Numbered from the stretch's first letter, positions 46,901-58,543 are shown. The stretch is DNA of 64,000 nucleotides from Phaseolus vulgaris (GCF_000499845.2 NC_023753.2:21669932-21733931), one strand, 5' to 3'. Program-made: numbers and translations. Notes: a model not told the origin generated them from the sequence alone.

Positions 46901-47465
46901 CATCGACCCCTTCGCACCAGGGAAGGGACAAACAAAGTTCCTCCTTGTTGGAGTCGACTACTTCACAAAATGGATCTAGGCCAAGCCATTCACATCCATC
47001 TCCGTAAAAAATGTGCAAGCTTTTTTATGGTGAAGTATTGTGTGTCGGTTCCGTATTTCGAACACAATAATAACGGATAGAGGACGAAAATTCATTGACC
47101 AGGGGCTCCAATCCTTTTATGCCGACCTTGACATCAAGTCTATAACGGCCTCGATCAAGCACCCATAAACCAATGGGCAAGTTGAGGCCACCAATAAGGT
47201 CATCCTGAATGAGTTGAAGAAATGTCTCGGCAAGGCGAAAAGCCGATGGATAGAAGAGCTGATAGAAGTCCTATGGGCGTACAAATGCACCCCCCAAACA
47301 ACCACGCAAGAAACACCATACTATGGGACTGAGGCAATGATCCCGGTCGAGGTAGGCGAACCTACTGTCCAAAGGCAAATGATCCCGGGAGGCAGCATGC
47401 AAGCTTCGGGCGGTAAGACGCTACAATACCAAGGTCCGACCGAGGAGCTTCCAAAAGGGTGACCT
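43920..47465 (+). pseudogene. Pol of element B: protease, RT, RNase H x2, integrase
   Basis: Protease at about 43930-44250; at its active site the Asp codon has become GTT and the next codon TAA. RT at 44638-45620: WLANVVMVTKPNGNWRMCVD, then a stop after DAYSG (45076-45078), a frameshift, then YVDDIVV intact near 45250-45270 and KKCTFGVEGGKFLGFML. The RT-linked RNase H is decayed (45670-45950). A second RNase H (VDGSSNKTTCGARVFLEGPD...NNQVEYEALLAGL) lies at about 46072-46225. Integrase at 46630-47460 has GMDIIDPF, TDRGRKF and GQVEATNK for the D,D,E residues, with stops within. Dual RNase H is characteristic of the Tat lineage. Confidence 0.88.
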
Positions 47466-47739
47466 CGTTTGGAGGATGAGAAGCGACGCAAGAAGAAGTG
47501 AAGGCAAGTTCCCGTTCAACTGGGAAAAACCTTTTTGAGTCCGAGAAGTCACAACTGGGGGGCATACCACTTAGAGTGCCTTTCGACAAAATTGTACCGA
47601 GGACGTGGAATGCCACGCACCTCAAATTTTACTACAACTAAGGAAATAAAATTTACGCACTTTTTCCTCGCCCGACCATTTTTTCCTAAGGAGGGTTTTC
47701 GGTCGGGAAGGTTTTAATGAGGCGGTTTTCTTCAATGGT

Positions 47740-48130
47740 ATCCTGTTTGCACATCTCAAGCATCGGTTCGGTTTGGTGAAGCCTTAATTGGCATACCCTG
47801 CCGACACCGCCTAACTTGGTTTGGTCTGGTTGAAGCCTTAACAAGCATACCCTGCCAACACCTCACATGCTCGGTTCGGTCTGGATGAAGCCTTAATCGA
47901 CATACCCTGCCGACACCACCTAACTTCATTTGGTTTGGATGAAGCCTTAACAGGCATACCCTACCAATACCTCACACATTCAGTTCGGTCTGGATGAAGT
48001 CTTAATCGGCATACCCTGCCGACATCTTCTAACTTGGTTTGGTCTAGATGAAGCCTTAACTGGCATACCCTGCCAATACCTCACTAGCTCGGCTCAGGCG
48101 GACAAATCCTTAATCGACATACCCTGCCAA
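47740..48130. repeat. 54/55-bp tandem repeat, seven copies, A/B dimers
   Basis: gcataccctgcc recurs at about 47791, 47845, 47900, 47954, 48009, 48063 and 48117. Successive copies alternate between ...gccgacaccgcctaacttgg and ...gccaacacctcacatgctcgg, so the true period is about 109 bp. It lies in the 3' non-coding region of element B between pol and the antisense ORF. Confidence 0.88.
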
Positions 48131-48399
48131 CATTGAATAACTTGACTCGACTTGGTCGAATAACATCAGATGTGGCTGACACCATATAACCCCACAACCT
48201 TGGTTTCATCAAAACCAAACCTAAAGCTAATAAGCACTATGAACAAAGGTCGACTGCCCATTTAACTTGTTAATTCGAAAGCTCTTATAAAAAACCGACC
48301 AATGGTTTAACTTGTTAAATTTTTTACGCAATCACTTCTTCGATCGAGTATTAATCACATTAAAAGCAAATAACCATTTCATTCATAAAAGAGGAGGAG

Positions 48400-48826
48400 A
48401 CCACACCCCGGCCTAGAGGGAAAAGCAGTAAAAGGCCACATCATGGCCAAAGGAAACAAAAAGCTAAAAACAAAGACCTACACGCAGGTTGAGTCACGCT
48501 CTCCAACGCCGTCACCTCAGCCCTCGGTAGAATTTGACCTTCCAGCACCTTCTTCAAGTGGGCCACTTAAGACACCACCTCAGCAACCTGCCGCTCAACC
48601 TCGGTAGTCCTTCCTTCAACAATCTCCCGCTCGGCCTCCGCCCGAGCAAGTTTCTTCGCGTATTCGGTATTAGCCGTAAGAGACTGTTTCAAATTGCCCA
48701 AAGCCTCAGACAAATCATGCTTTAGCCGAGAGATCTCCTCGACATAGCGAGCTCGGTCTTCACAACCCAGACGGGTCAAGGCAAAGGCTCGGCACATCAT
48801 CTCGATGCTGCCCTGCAACAGGTTCT
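48400..48826 (-). pseudogene. Antisense aORF remnant of element B (coiled coil)
   Basis: On the minus strand an ATG at 48818 opens an 83-codon segment with a strong coiled-coil pattern (YVEEISRLKHDLSEAL...YAKKLARAEAEREIVEG), ending at 48567. Similarity to a coding sequence fades further left through stops. It lies downstream of plus-strand pol but in antisense, the same layout as the aORF remnant at 9441-9742. Its upstream end is cut by the junction with element C at about 48827, so the N-terminus is missing. Function unknown. Confidence 0.6.
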
Positions 48827-51800
48827 CCGAGGGATCGTCCCATCTTCTAGGGTCTCAAGCTTGTACGCTCCGTTCCCAAGCACCTCTGTCACACGGAATG
48901 GACCAGTCCACTTGGAAGATAACTTGTTCTCTAGCTGGTAGGGGTGGGCCTTTCACATTACCAAGTCGGCGACCTGGAACTACCGAGGTATTAACTTGGA
49001 GTTGTAATTGTACTCCACCTTTCTCTTCAAGGCTTCAGCCTTGATGCGAGCCTCCTCCCTGACTTCATCCAGTAGATCTAGGTTCACCTTTCTTTCTTCG
49101 TTGGATTCTTCAACCACGAAGTTCTGGAAACGCGGTGAGCTCTCCTGGATTGCTACAGGAATCATCACGTTCGATCCATACACCAAGCTAAAGGGTGTTT
49201 CCTTGGTAGTGGACTGGGGAGTGGTGTGGTAAGCCCACACGATTCTAGGAACCTCTTCTGCCCAGGTCCCCTTGGCTTTTTCTAGCCTTCTCTTTGGTCC
49301 TATGAGAAGAACTCGGTTGGCAAACTCGACCTACCCATTTGTCTAGGGGTGTTGAACTGATGCAAACACCTGCTTTATTCCAAACTCTGTGCACAACTTT
49401 CCCAACTGTTGGGTCGCAAACTGGGTGCCATTATCGAAAGCCAAATGTTTTGGGATTCCAAAATGGCATACTATGTTTTTCCACACAAAGTGTTGGATCT
49501 TGTGGGCTGTGATTTGCGCAACTGGCTCGACCTCTATCCACTTTGTAAAGTCCTCAATGGTAACCACAAGGTACTTCATCTGTCGCACCGATAAACGGAA
49601 TGGCCCCAGAATGTCGATTCCCTAGGTATGAAAGGACCATGGGCTCTGGATCGATCGTAACTCCTCCGGGGGCGCATTGTGCCAGTCAACATGTCGCTGG
49701 CACTGCTTGCATCGTTGTGCATACATCGTGCAATCTTCTCTCATGGTTGGCTAGTAGTATCCTGCGCGAATGGCCTTTGACGAAAGAGCTCGGCCGCTGA
49801 TGTGACTCCCACATATCCCTTCGTGGAGCTTTGTCATGATGTGCGTGCATTGCTCACCACTTACACAGGCCAGGATAGGGTGGGTATGAACAAGTTCCCA
49901 TCCACAAGGGTATACCTCCAACCACCAGGTTTCGCCTCCTTCAACTAGGCAAACTTGCAACGACTCTTCCCTTGATAATGTGTACGTGCTTATTTTGGGT
50001 GTTTTCAGTGTTTCTTGAGTCAACCCGGTGGCTTCTTTTAACGCCTTCCGAGGTGCTTATTTGCTGGACTTCTGCTGTGCTACCCGTGGTGGTTCGAGGT
50101 GTTCTCAAGGTCTCCTGTATGACTGTCCTATGTCTGCCCCCCTTGCCCGAACTAGCGAGCTTTGCTAGCAAGTCAGCTCGGACATTTTGTTCTCTGGGAA
50201 CATGTACTAACTCAAACACTGCAAAAGTCTCATTTAGAATCTTGACATATTTTAGGGATGCGCCCATCCAAGGGTCCTTGGCCTGGTATCCTCCTGTAAC
50301 TTGCTCTGTGACTAACAAGGAGTCACTCTTTGCCAGAAAACTCTTAGCGCCCATCTCCTTGGCCAATAGCATTCCCACGATCAAGGCCTTATACTCCGCT
50401 TGGTTGTTACTGGCCTTGAAGGCAAACCGTAGGGCTTGCTCGATCAACAACCCATTTGGTCCTTCCAGGAAGATGTCAACCTCACTACCCTGTTGGTTGG
50501 AGGACCCATCTACAGAGATGACCCATCTAAAACTCGCTTCCCCTTGGTGTGTGGCTGCCAAGGAGAGCTCTACTACGAAGTCAGCATAAACCTGGCCTTT
50601 GATAGGTCCTCTTCGTTCGTACTGCACATCGAACTCTGATAGCTCAACCGCCCAAACACATCATTCGTCTTGCCACATCGGGTTTCTGTAAGACTTTGCG
50701 AATGGGGAGGTCTTTCATTATTATTATGGTGAAACTCTGGAAGTAGTGGCGAAGTCTTCGTGCTAAAAACACCACTGTTAGGGCTGCCTTTTCTATGGCC
50801 TGGTATCTTACCTCAGGCCCTTGCAAGACTTTGCTGACAAAATATATCGGCTTCTGCACCCGATCCTGCTCCAGAACGAGGACCGAACTGATCGCCCGAT
50901 CTATGAAGAAGTACAAGTGAAGCGGGGTACCTAGTTGTGGCTTGCACAGTACCGGTGGGTTGGCTTAGTATTCCTTCAACTTGAGAAATGACTCTTTGCA
51001 TTCCTATGTCCATACGAACCTACTATTTCTCTTCAAACACTGAAAATAGGGGTGCCCCTTGTCCCCTCCTACTGACACGAATCTGGACAAAGGGGCCATC
51101 CGTCTTGTCAACTGTTGCACCTCCTTTACTGAGATCGGACTCCGCATAGCTATAATCGCGGCACACTTCTCAAGGTTTGCCTCTATCCCACGCTCAGTGA
51201 GTAGGAACCCTAAGAACTTGTCTGTTTCTACCCCAAACACACATTTTTCGGGGTTTAGCTTCAGTCCATACTTTGCTATCGTGGTAAACAACTCCTCCAA
51301 CAGCGGCGTCCTGATCCTTCACCTGGGAGGTGACCACCATGTCGTCCACATACACCTGGACTTTTCACCCTATCATGGTTGCGAGCACTCTATCCATTAA
51401 CCTCTAGTAGGTTGCCCCTGCATTCTTGAGCCCAAAAGGAATTACCTTATAGCAGTAACAGGAGAGCTCCGTCATGAACGTCGTCTTGCACTCATCCATG
51501 TGATGCATTCAGATCTGGTTATATCCAGAGAAAGCATCCAGGAAGCTAAGAAGTATGCATTCTGATGCGCTGTCTACCAGGGCGTCAATGTTGGGCAATG
51601 GGTAAGAGTCCTTTGGGTAGGCTTTGTTCAAGTCCGTGAAGTCGACGCACATCCTCCACTTCCCGCTGGCCTTCTTGACCAACACTACGTTCGCCAGCCA
51701 CTCTCGGTATTGGATCTCCCTGATGTGGCCAGCGCTTAACAGCTTCTGGGTTTCTGCCCTGATGACCTGACGCCTTTCATCGTTGAACTTCCTCCTCCTC

Positions 51801-52441
51801 TGGCGAACAGGTCGGACCTGTGGATCAATGGTGAGGTGATGACACGAGAAATCGGGGTCAATGTTAGCATATCTGAGGCAGACCATGCGAAGGCATCTAG
51901 GTGTCGTGCTATGACCTCGACAATCTGGTCGTGCACTTCTTGGCCTAAGGACTTGCCAAGCTTGAACTTCTTGCCCCCGATCTCCCTCTCCAACACTTCT
52001 TCTGCGGGCTCAGGTCGTCTCTCCCGGGCGATCTCGACGCGGGTGACCCCTTCTTCCCTTAGAGGTTGGGTGGTGACGGCGTAAACTCCTCTCCTTGTTT
52101 TGAGGCTGTTCTGGTAGCACCTTTTGGCCTCCTTCTGATCAGACTTGATGGTGATCATTGTTCCTTCAAGGGAAGGCAACTTCATCTTCATAAGCCTCCA
52201 AAGGGATACTGCTCCGATCCTATTCAAAGCGGGCCTGCCCAAATGTATGTTATAGGCTGAGGGAGCATTAATAACAAGATACCTTATGCCGTTAGTGAAG
52301 GTTGTCCTCAACTCTACGTGTCCACACACTTCTACCTAGTCTCTCGCGAAACCATATAGACAACCATCGTAAGGTCTCAATTGGTCAGGAGACAGCTGCA
52401 GTTTGTTGAAGGTCGACCAGAACATTACGTCAGCCGAGTCC
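48827..52441 (-). pseudogene. Pol of minus-strand Tat element C
   Basis: Read leftwards. Protease end at 52329-52100 (VINAPSAYNIHLGRPALNRI). RT at 51886-51004: WLANVVLVKKASGKWRMCVD, then YVDDMVV near 51335-51355. The RT-linked RNase H is at about 50916-50640. A second RNase H at about 50560-50370 reads VDGSSNQQGSEVDIFLEGP...NNQAEYKALIVGML. The integrase zinc finger is at about 49890-49751 (LHEGICGSHISGRAL), and the integrase core at 49588-49300 has AFDNGTQFAT. Two TAG codons flank the catalytic-Glu region (about 49340). The C-terminus ends near 48830 (WTGPFRVTEVLGNGAYKLET) with a TAG at 48980-48982. Many frameshifts. Confidence 0.9.
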
Positions 52442-53970
52442 CTAGTCGACAAGGACACATTGTACGTTTCTTCCCACTGTCACCACTGAGATCACCACTG
52501 GGTCATTGTCGTGTGGGATCACATCCTGCAAGTCGGCCTCGGTGAAGATGAGGTCGAGCTCGGGGGTCTGGTCTGACTCCTGGGCTTCTATTGCCATCAC
52601 TTCTCTAGCATATTTCCTGCGTTGGGAGGCGGTGCACCCTCCTCCTGAGAATCCTCCAGAGATTGTGTTCATCTCTCTATGGATGGGCACCTCGTGCCCT
52701 TGATCTCTTGTTGGGGCTACTGATGTCGGAGCCCCCTGCGGTTCTTGTAGGTATTCTTTCAAGAAACCATTCCTTACCAGTTCATCTAACTGGAATCCTA
52801 ATGCCAAACAATTGCGTAGGCTGTGCCCAAAGGCTTGGTGGAACTCGCACCAAGTGTCTTATTTGGGCCCTAGCCTCTTGTCGGTCTTCGGTGGAGACTT
52901 CAGCTTGTCTGCCACGTTAGGGATGACAATCAACTTTTTGAGGTCCATTCGAAAATTGTGTGTGGTGGGGGTGTTTTCCTTCGCAAGTGCCCTGCTTTAA
53001 GGCTTCCTTGCTTCATATGGCGGTCGTTTCCCCGGGGCTTTCTTCTCTGTCGTGGTCTCATGTACCCTCATGGGCTGAGGACGACCAGTTCCCCGAGGTT
53101 GGACTAGGCCTATGCTTCCGCGCTTCTCTGTGACCTCTTCCTCTGCAACAATGTGGGCTATGACTCTGTGGCGGATCTCGCTGAACGTCTTTGGGCGGCA
53201 CCTTATCAGAGAATCACTGAAGGGTCCTGGCAGCACCCCTCGTCTGAAGGCGTGTACTGTCATATCTTCATCTTTGGTGTGCAGCTTCACCATTAGTGCC
53301 CTGAACCTGTTCAAGAATTCCTTCAAAGGCTCTCCCTGGTATTGCTTTACGTCAAAGAGATCGTAAGAGATAGGAGGGGGAGCATGGTTGACAATGTATT
53401 GCTCTCTGAATAATGTTGAGAATTGGTCGAAGGAGGTAATGTGTCCATTAGGGAGACTGATGAACCAGTCCAATGTCGTGCCTGAGAATGTACTCATAAA
53501 CAGCTTATAGTGCATGGCGTCAGTGCCACCTGAGATCATCATCTGGCTGTGGAAAATCGTGATATGGGCCTCTGGGTATTCTACGCCTATGAAGGCGATC
53601 TTTGGACCCATGAAGCTGGATGGTATCACAATGTCCATGATTGCTTGCGAAAATGGCATGGGACGAGCCCTAACTGTATGGGCGGGGTTCGCTCATTTGT
53701 TGTACGCTCACCCATGCGTTGCAAATCTCTGCGCAGTTCTTCGTTGGCTCTGCGCAGTTCCTCATTGTTTGTGTGCAACATTTCCATGTCATTCTGGTAT
53801 CGGTTCTGGCGAGGCGCTTGCTCGGATTGAACCTCAACCAGAATCCTGTCCTGGTCAACCTTGGACGCTGCTACAGCCTACTGAAGCGCGCGAATGGTCT
53901 CCACGAGTTGTTGCATGGAGACGTTGTCTCCTCCTTCTAGTGCAGATGCACCTTGCCTCGTATTGCTCAT
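52442..53970 (-). pseudogene. Gag of minus-strand Tat element C
   Basis: ATG at 53970 (MSNTRQGASAL), then a coiled-coil start with a TAG near 53880. The capsid-like region lies at 53659-52997 (MPFSQAIMDIVIP, TLDWFISLPNGHI, EFLNRFRALMV). The C-terminal part at 52870-52442 has a knuckle WCEFHQAFGHSLRNC-like and HTISGGFSGGGCTASQRRK, reaching the protease motif CVLVD followed by TAG at about 52440. Architecture and wording match the array family, but divergence is much greater, so this is a related, older family. Confidence 0.87.
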
Positions 53971-54030
53971 GTTGTTGGATGGCTCTCAACACGATTGTGA
54001 ATGGGACCTAGTTTTATCAGGGGAGCCACA

Positions 54031-54783
54031 TGTTCTCATCGGTTGACTCAGCCGTCGTTGACTTCAAAGGCAGATGGTGGCTCCTCCTATTTTTCTGGTG
54101 GTTTCTACTCTCTCCTTGGGTGGTCAAGAGTGGCTCCGTTGAAATAGAGGGGGTCCTACCTGTTGATTGCACTCCGACAATCAAATCAGTACTGGGCTAA
54201 GAAACAATAGGTATGTAAAAGCATTTTCAGTATTAGAAATGACGTACCTTTCTAGGGTTCTTACCACCCTTTATATAGGTTGTATCTAGGTCAACTCCTT
54301 ATCCCACGAGGATCTTTTCTTAAGTGGAATTAGGATTACTGGTGAGACATCCTGTGACGCGTCGCACAAGCTTGGCGCAGCCGCCGCACAAAACTTGCCT
54401 CTTCTGGAGTGCGTAATCTTACAATATGGTCGCTAGGGCACCGACTCATGTACCAGCGTTGCGGGGCCATCTGTTCTATGGGTGCCCTAAGTATTCACGT
54501 GCCATGCATGCAGTCTTTCCTTGGAAACCCTAACCCTTATGGGCCTTAGTGCTTACAAGGATTATTTACTTGTGCTAGATCTGAACGTATTATACACACC
54601 ACATGCATGAACCCTTTCGTGACTTAGGTCCTTCTTACGTCTTGATGATAACTCCTTATTATTTATGGGGCCCACTTACTTGACCTCCTTAATGCGACCA
54701 GACCACCAATGTTCGATATCATCATCTGACGCCGATGTCTGATATCGATCTCTGCAACCGATGTATGAGGTCTGACCAGTACA
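54031..54783 (-). mobile_element. 5' LTR of element C (753 bp)
   Basis: On the minus strand it starts TGTACTGGTCAG (plus 54783) and ends ACCGATGAGAACA (plus 54031). A PBS-like TGGCTCCCCTGATAAA follows, much diverged from the TGGCGCCCACCG form of the others. It contains the shared box (actccgacaatcaaatcag, 54171-54189). The opposite LTR is missing because the element ends at the 48827 junction. Confidence 0.75.
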
Positions 54784-55835
54784 ATATTAATTTGGTTAAG
54801 TTAAAATATATATTTAATATGAGAAGTTCGATTATGTTGACCCACAAGTTCGCATTATTTATTAAATTATGTAAGGTTTTTGAATATTATGCTGATCACA
54901 TGTTATGTATCTCCTTAGCTCATTTAATGTTCTCAACATGATTTGATTCGTAAAACTCAAACTTTGTTTCTTTCTCTCAAGCATTTTTTTTCTTCAAAAT
55001 ATTTGTTTAAATCTTAATACGAGTAGGTGTTATTATTCATTGCTAACATGAAAAAAGGACTTTTGATGTAAATTGGTGGCTTCTTTGTAACATTTATTAT
55101 ATTTAAACAAATTTTGTAATATTTCTACATATAACCAAATTCTGCGTTTTAGTTTTTTTAATTAATATATAATAAAAAAATTATTAAGTATTATATTATA
55201 ACATAAAATTGATTTTTTAAAAGTTAAAAAAAAAAAAATTTAATATTAAAAAAATTCATTAAAATTGTAGGTTGTAAAAGGAAATTTCATATATTTCCAA
55301 CAAGTTATTTTATACCTTGGTCAAACTTGACGAGTAATTGATGTCTCTTATGTAAAAAAATACATCTAAATCTTCCTTTTAATTTAATATGAGTATATAT
55401 TGAACTATGTTTGTCCTTATATTATTATATTGTTTATCTTCATGAACTTTTGGCTAAGTTTTTCTCAAATTGTTTCTACAATTATGTTTACAAAAAGATT
55501 ATTTAGTAATCCAAATTTTCATGAGTTCATGAAGCCTGTTGAAATGGATTGAAATTCTATATGAAAAGCTTTAAATGCATCTATTTCTCACATAAAAACT
55601 TTTATGGTTCTGTCTCCTCTTTCTCAAGAAATTTTTATTAGATAATTGATGTTTATTTCCAACCATAAAAAATTTCAAGCACTACAAGAACTCACTACAA
55701 GAATTTTAAGCTACTATATTTACATCGGTCAAGCGTGAAAGTCATTTGTGTCGGTCAAATCCACATAACACCGACAAAAAAAGATGTTACGTGAGCTATC
55801 CGACACATGTGGAACGTGCAAAGAAAAAGTGAAAA

Positions 55836-55869
<34 letters not shown>

Positions 55870-56118
55870 GTGTCGGCTACACCGACATAAAATTTGAGTT
55901 GTGTGTTGGCCTGGTCGACGATAGTATTCAGAAAAATATATATCTAATTGAAGTATCGGCTAGACCGACACATAGGTATATTTAATTTTTTATTTTTTGT
56001 AAAAATTTCTTTAATTTATAATATTGTAATAAATACTTTAGTTTTGAATACTTTATTGTAGGTATATTTTTATTACATGTATAGATTTATTTATTTTAAA
56101 TTTAATGAGTTTTTAATA

Positions 56119-56149
<31 letters not shown>

Positions 56150-56636
56150 TTTAGTTTTGAATAATTTATTTTGGAGTAAAATTTAAATTTTGATATAATT
56201 TAATTAAATTAAATTTATTTAGTTGATTAAGTGTTCAATATTAAAATTATTTCAATAATTTGTCATAAAAAGTTTAGAAAGACTTGAAAAATGTAGAAAG
56301 ATAATAATTGAGTAAATAAAAAAATACGTATTTATATTTTATAAATTTATATAAAAATATAAAATATGCATAAATTTAGGGATATAAATTTGACATGAAG
56401 TAATTAATGTAAAATTTAGTGTATGTATTTAAAAATAAAGAAACAATTATTTTCATAAAATCTGAAAGTAAACTTAAGAAAAGAAAAAGTGAGGATAAAA
56501 CCTTTGATTGATAACTTAAATAAATTTTAATCTCATAATATCTCTCTAATGGATAAAGGAACAATTTATTTTGAACTGGATATTTTCTTTTGATGTCCAT
56601 TGTGATCTAAAAGAGGTTACTTCTCAGAAATGAAGT
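54784..56636. other. AT-rich spacer with a CACTA fragment and microsatellites
   Basis: Very AT-rich, no gene. It contains the CACTA-like fragment at 55680-55990, (AAT)n at about 55834-55867 and (TA)n at about 56121-56149. The ORF at 56376-56600 (minus) is low-complexity and unsupported. Confidence 0.55.
55680..55990. mobile_element. CACTA-like terminus fragment with GTCGG motifs
   Basis: Two CACTACAAGAA termini stand 13 bp apart (55680 and 55693). Inverted and direct copies of gtgtcggt(c/t)...accgacac-type words follow (for example about 55760-55790, 55873-55890 and 55958-55972). These resemble the subterminal motifs of CACTA elements. No opposite terminus was found, so it is truncated or decayed. 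Confidence 0.55.
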
Positions 56637-57584
56637 TGTTCTGTATGGCTAACCTGGGTCGAGAACTGGTGGTGGATGCTTCCTTATCATATCTTTGTCG
56701 CCACTATGACTTCGAAACTCTTAAAGTTCTCCAATGGAGGGTGCTCCACCTGTAGAATACACTCTGACGATCAAGTCAGTGAGAGCACTTATATATTATA
56801 GTGTAGTGTAAATAGCGTAGAATCAACTTACCTTGTGCCTAGAGTTTCAAGACCCTTTTATAACACTTGTCAGAAGTTGATAACTACATAATTAATTTGT
56901 TAATATTTCCCCTCGTATTTTGGGGTTATATCTTTGTAGAGTATCGTCTCCAACTAGGTCTTTTCTTGTTTCAAACAACTAACTGAATTAGTTATAATGC
57001 ACATTTACTGTTTGGACCTTGTTAATTTTACTAAAGATGAATGTTCGTTTGGAGTTATTGGGCCTTTTTGTACCTTGGCTAACTTCCGGATAAAAAATAT
57101 ATTCAACATTTATACTTGCCGCTCTGGTTAATTTGCCGAACACCCAAGTGTTCGGACTATGGGCCGAACATACCGAATAGTAAGTGTTTGGGTTATGGAT
57201 CGAGCATACCGAACGATACAGTTGTCACAGTTGAAGGTCTGGTCATGGATAGTGTCCAAAGAGCGAGGTGTTTGCTTTTCTTTCTCTGATTGGTGTCTAG
57301 AGCCAATGATTTGTATGAGGACTGTTATTTTTCCTAGGATCTCTTTTTCTTGAGAGTAGACATCGGTCCTTTGAGCGTAAGGTAGGTCTTATGTATACGG
57401 GTTGAGGTATCCCTGAAATACCTAATTTATTCCTTCATTTTTTGCTAATAAAAAAAAAATAGTTGCCTTTTAATGTATTTGCCAGCTGTTAAGGCTAAGT
57501 TATCTATTTGGGTTTTAAATTAAGTAGGCCAAGATAGAAACGTTTAAGTGCTCGTGTTGAGCCCCGAGCACGTTCGACCAGTAC
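56637..57584 (-). mobile_element. Probable solo LTR of a Tat-type element (about 948 bp)
   Basis: On the minus strand it starts TGTACTGGTCGAACG (plus 57584), like the LTR at 54031-54783. It contains the shared box (actctgacgatcaagtcag, 56761-56779) and ends near 56637 (…CATACAGAACA). There is no adjacent PBS or coding region. The start is firm; the other end and a TSD are not. About 45 bp separate it from the next LTR. Confidence 0.62.
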
Positions 57585-57631
57585 AAAAGCATAAGGTCAT
57601 TTTAAAGATTTATCCACAAAGTATATAATAC

Positions 57632-58522
57632 TGTACCGCCCTGGTAGTCGGAAGTGATGACGTGGCATCGAGCTATTATATAGGCGTGTTGAACGGGACA
57701 CCTGGCTGGCAGAAGGGAAGGAAGTCGGGAGGCTCGTGTAGTCGCCAGTTATTAAGTTGGCGTGCTCCGATCTCTAGCATACCTAAACCGGCGGTCACCG
57801 GGTTTGAGATGAAGTCGCCAGATGTGAACCCAGGCGACCAAGTGATTAGAGATCGCCGAAACAAGGACATCGCCGGAGATGAAGTCAGATAGTCATTTCC
57901 CAGCTGGCCAGCTGGTGAGCTCGGGAGACAGCTTACCTGAACATACACGGTGAAGCAAGTAAAGTAGATCGTGAAGGCGGCCGGCGAGACCACAGGGAAG
58001 GTGTATACGAAGGTACCCGATCTCGCCACTCAGAAGAGATCACGCTCCAAGGCAGCTATGCACTGAGTTGTGTCATGCATGAGTAACTTAGCCGAAAAAC
58101 CTGAAGAGTAAGAAGTGGCGCCCAAGTCAAGGATGCTCCAGATGGTGACACGTGTACAGCTGGATACGAGCCACGTGTCCAGATGTGTAACTGTCTGGAG
58201 AGAGAAAGTGCGCAGGTATATAAGAGATTCTAACGAACTTCTGAGGTACGCACGTTTAGATTTACTTCTTTACGCTTGCGAGTTTTGAGTACGCTGAGAG
58301 AGAATTTTGCACGGTTTCTTAGAGTTCTTGAGTTTTCTCTTAGTAATTGGTGGTTCAGTCGCTGACTTGGGCGTCGGAGCGTGATCGGCCGCAGCGGCGC
58401 CGTTCTGTCTTTTGCAGGTTCTGGAGGTGGATCGCGGCGAAGGACAAAGGCTAACACGGCGCAGAAGTCGATCTAGATTTGACGAGGCAAGGCTCCAGCG
58501 TCTTGGTCAACAGGCAGGATCA
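57632..58522 (+). mobile_element. 5' LTR of plus-strand Tat element D (891 bp)
   Basis: Starts TGTACCGCCCTGG and ends CAGGCAGGATCA. It is clearly the same family as the array LTRs, matching their sequence in reverse complement from end to end. TATA box tatataag at 58217-58224; shared box ctgacttgggcgtcggagc at 58362-58380. A transcript starting about 30 nt after the TATA would begin near 58250 (inference). The 3' LTR lies beyond the window. Confidence 0.9.
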
Positions 58523-58524
58523 AC

Positions 58525-58543
58525 AGGCGCCCATCGTGGGGCC
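58525..58543 (+). promoter_or_regulatory. Primer-binding site of element D
   Basis: AGGCGCCCATCGTGGGGCC, two bases after the LTR. It has the same first-base A as the array PBS, plus one further change from the tRNA-Lys-type consensus. Confidence 0.82.

Noticed and set aside
54784..56636. AT-rich tracts as a replication origin or matrix attachment region
   Set aside because: AT-richness and microsatellites alone do not support a functional call.
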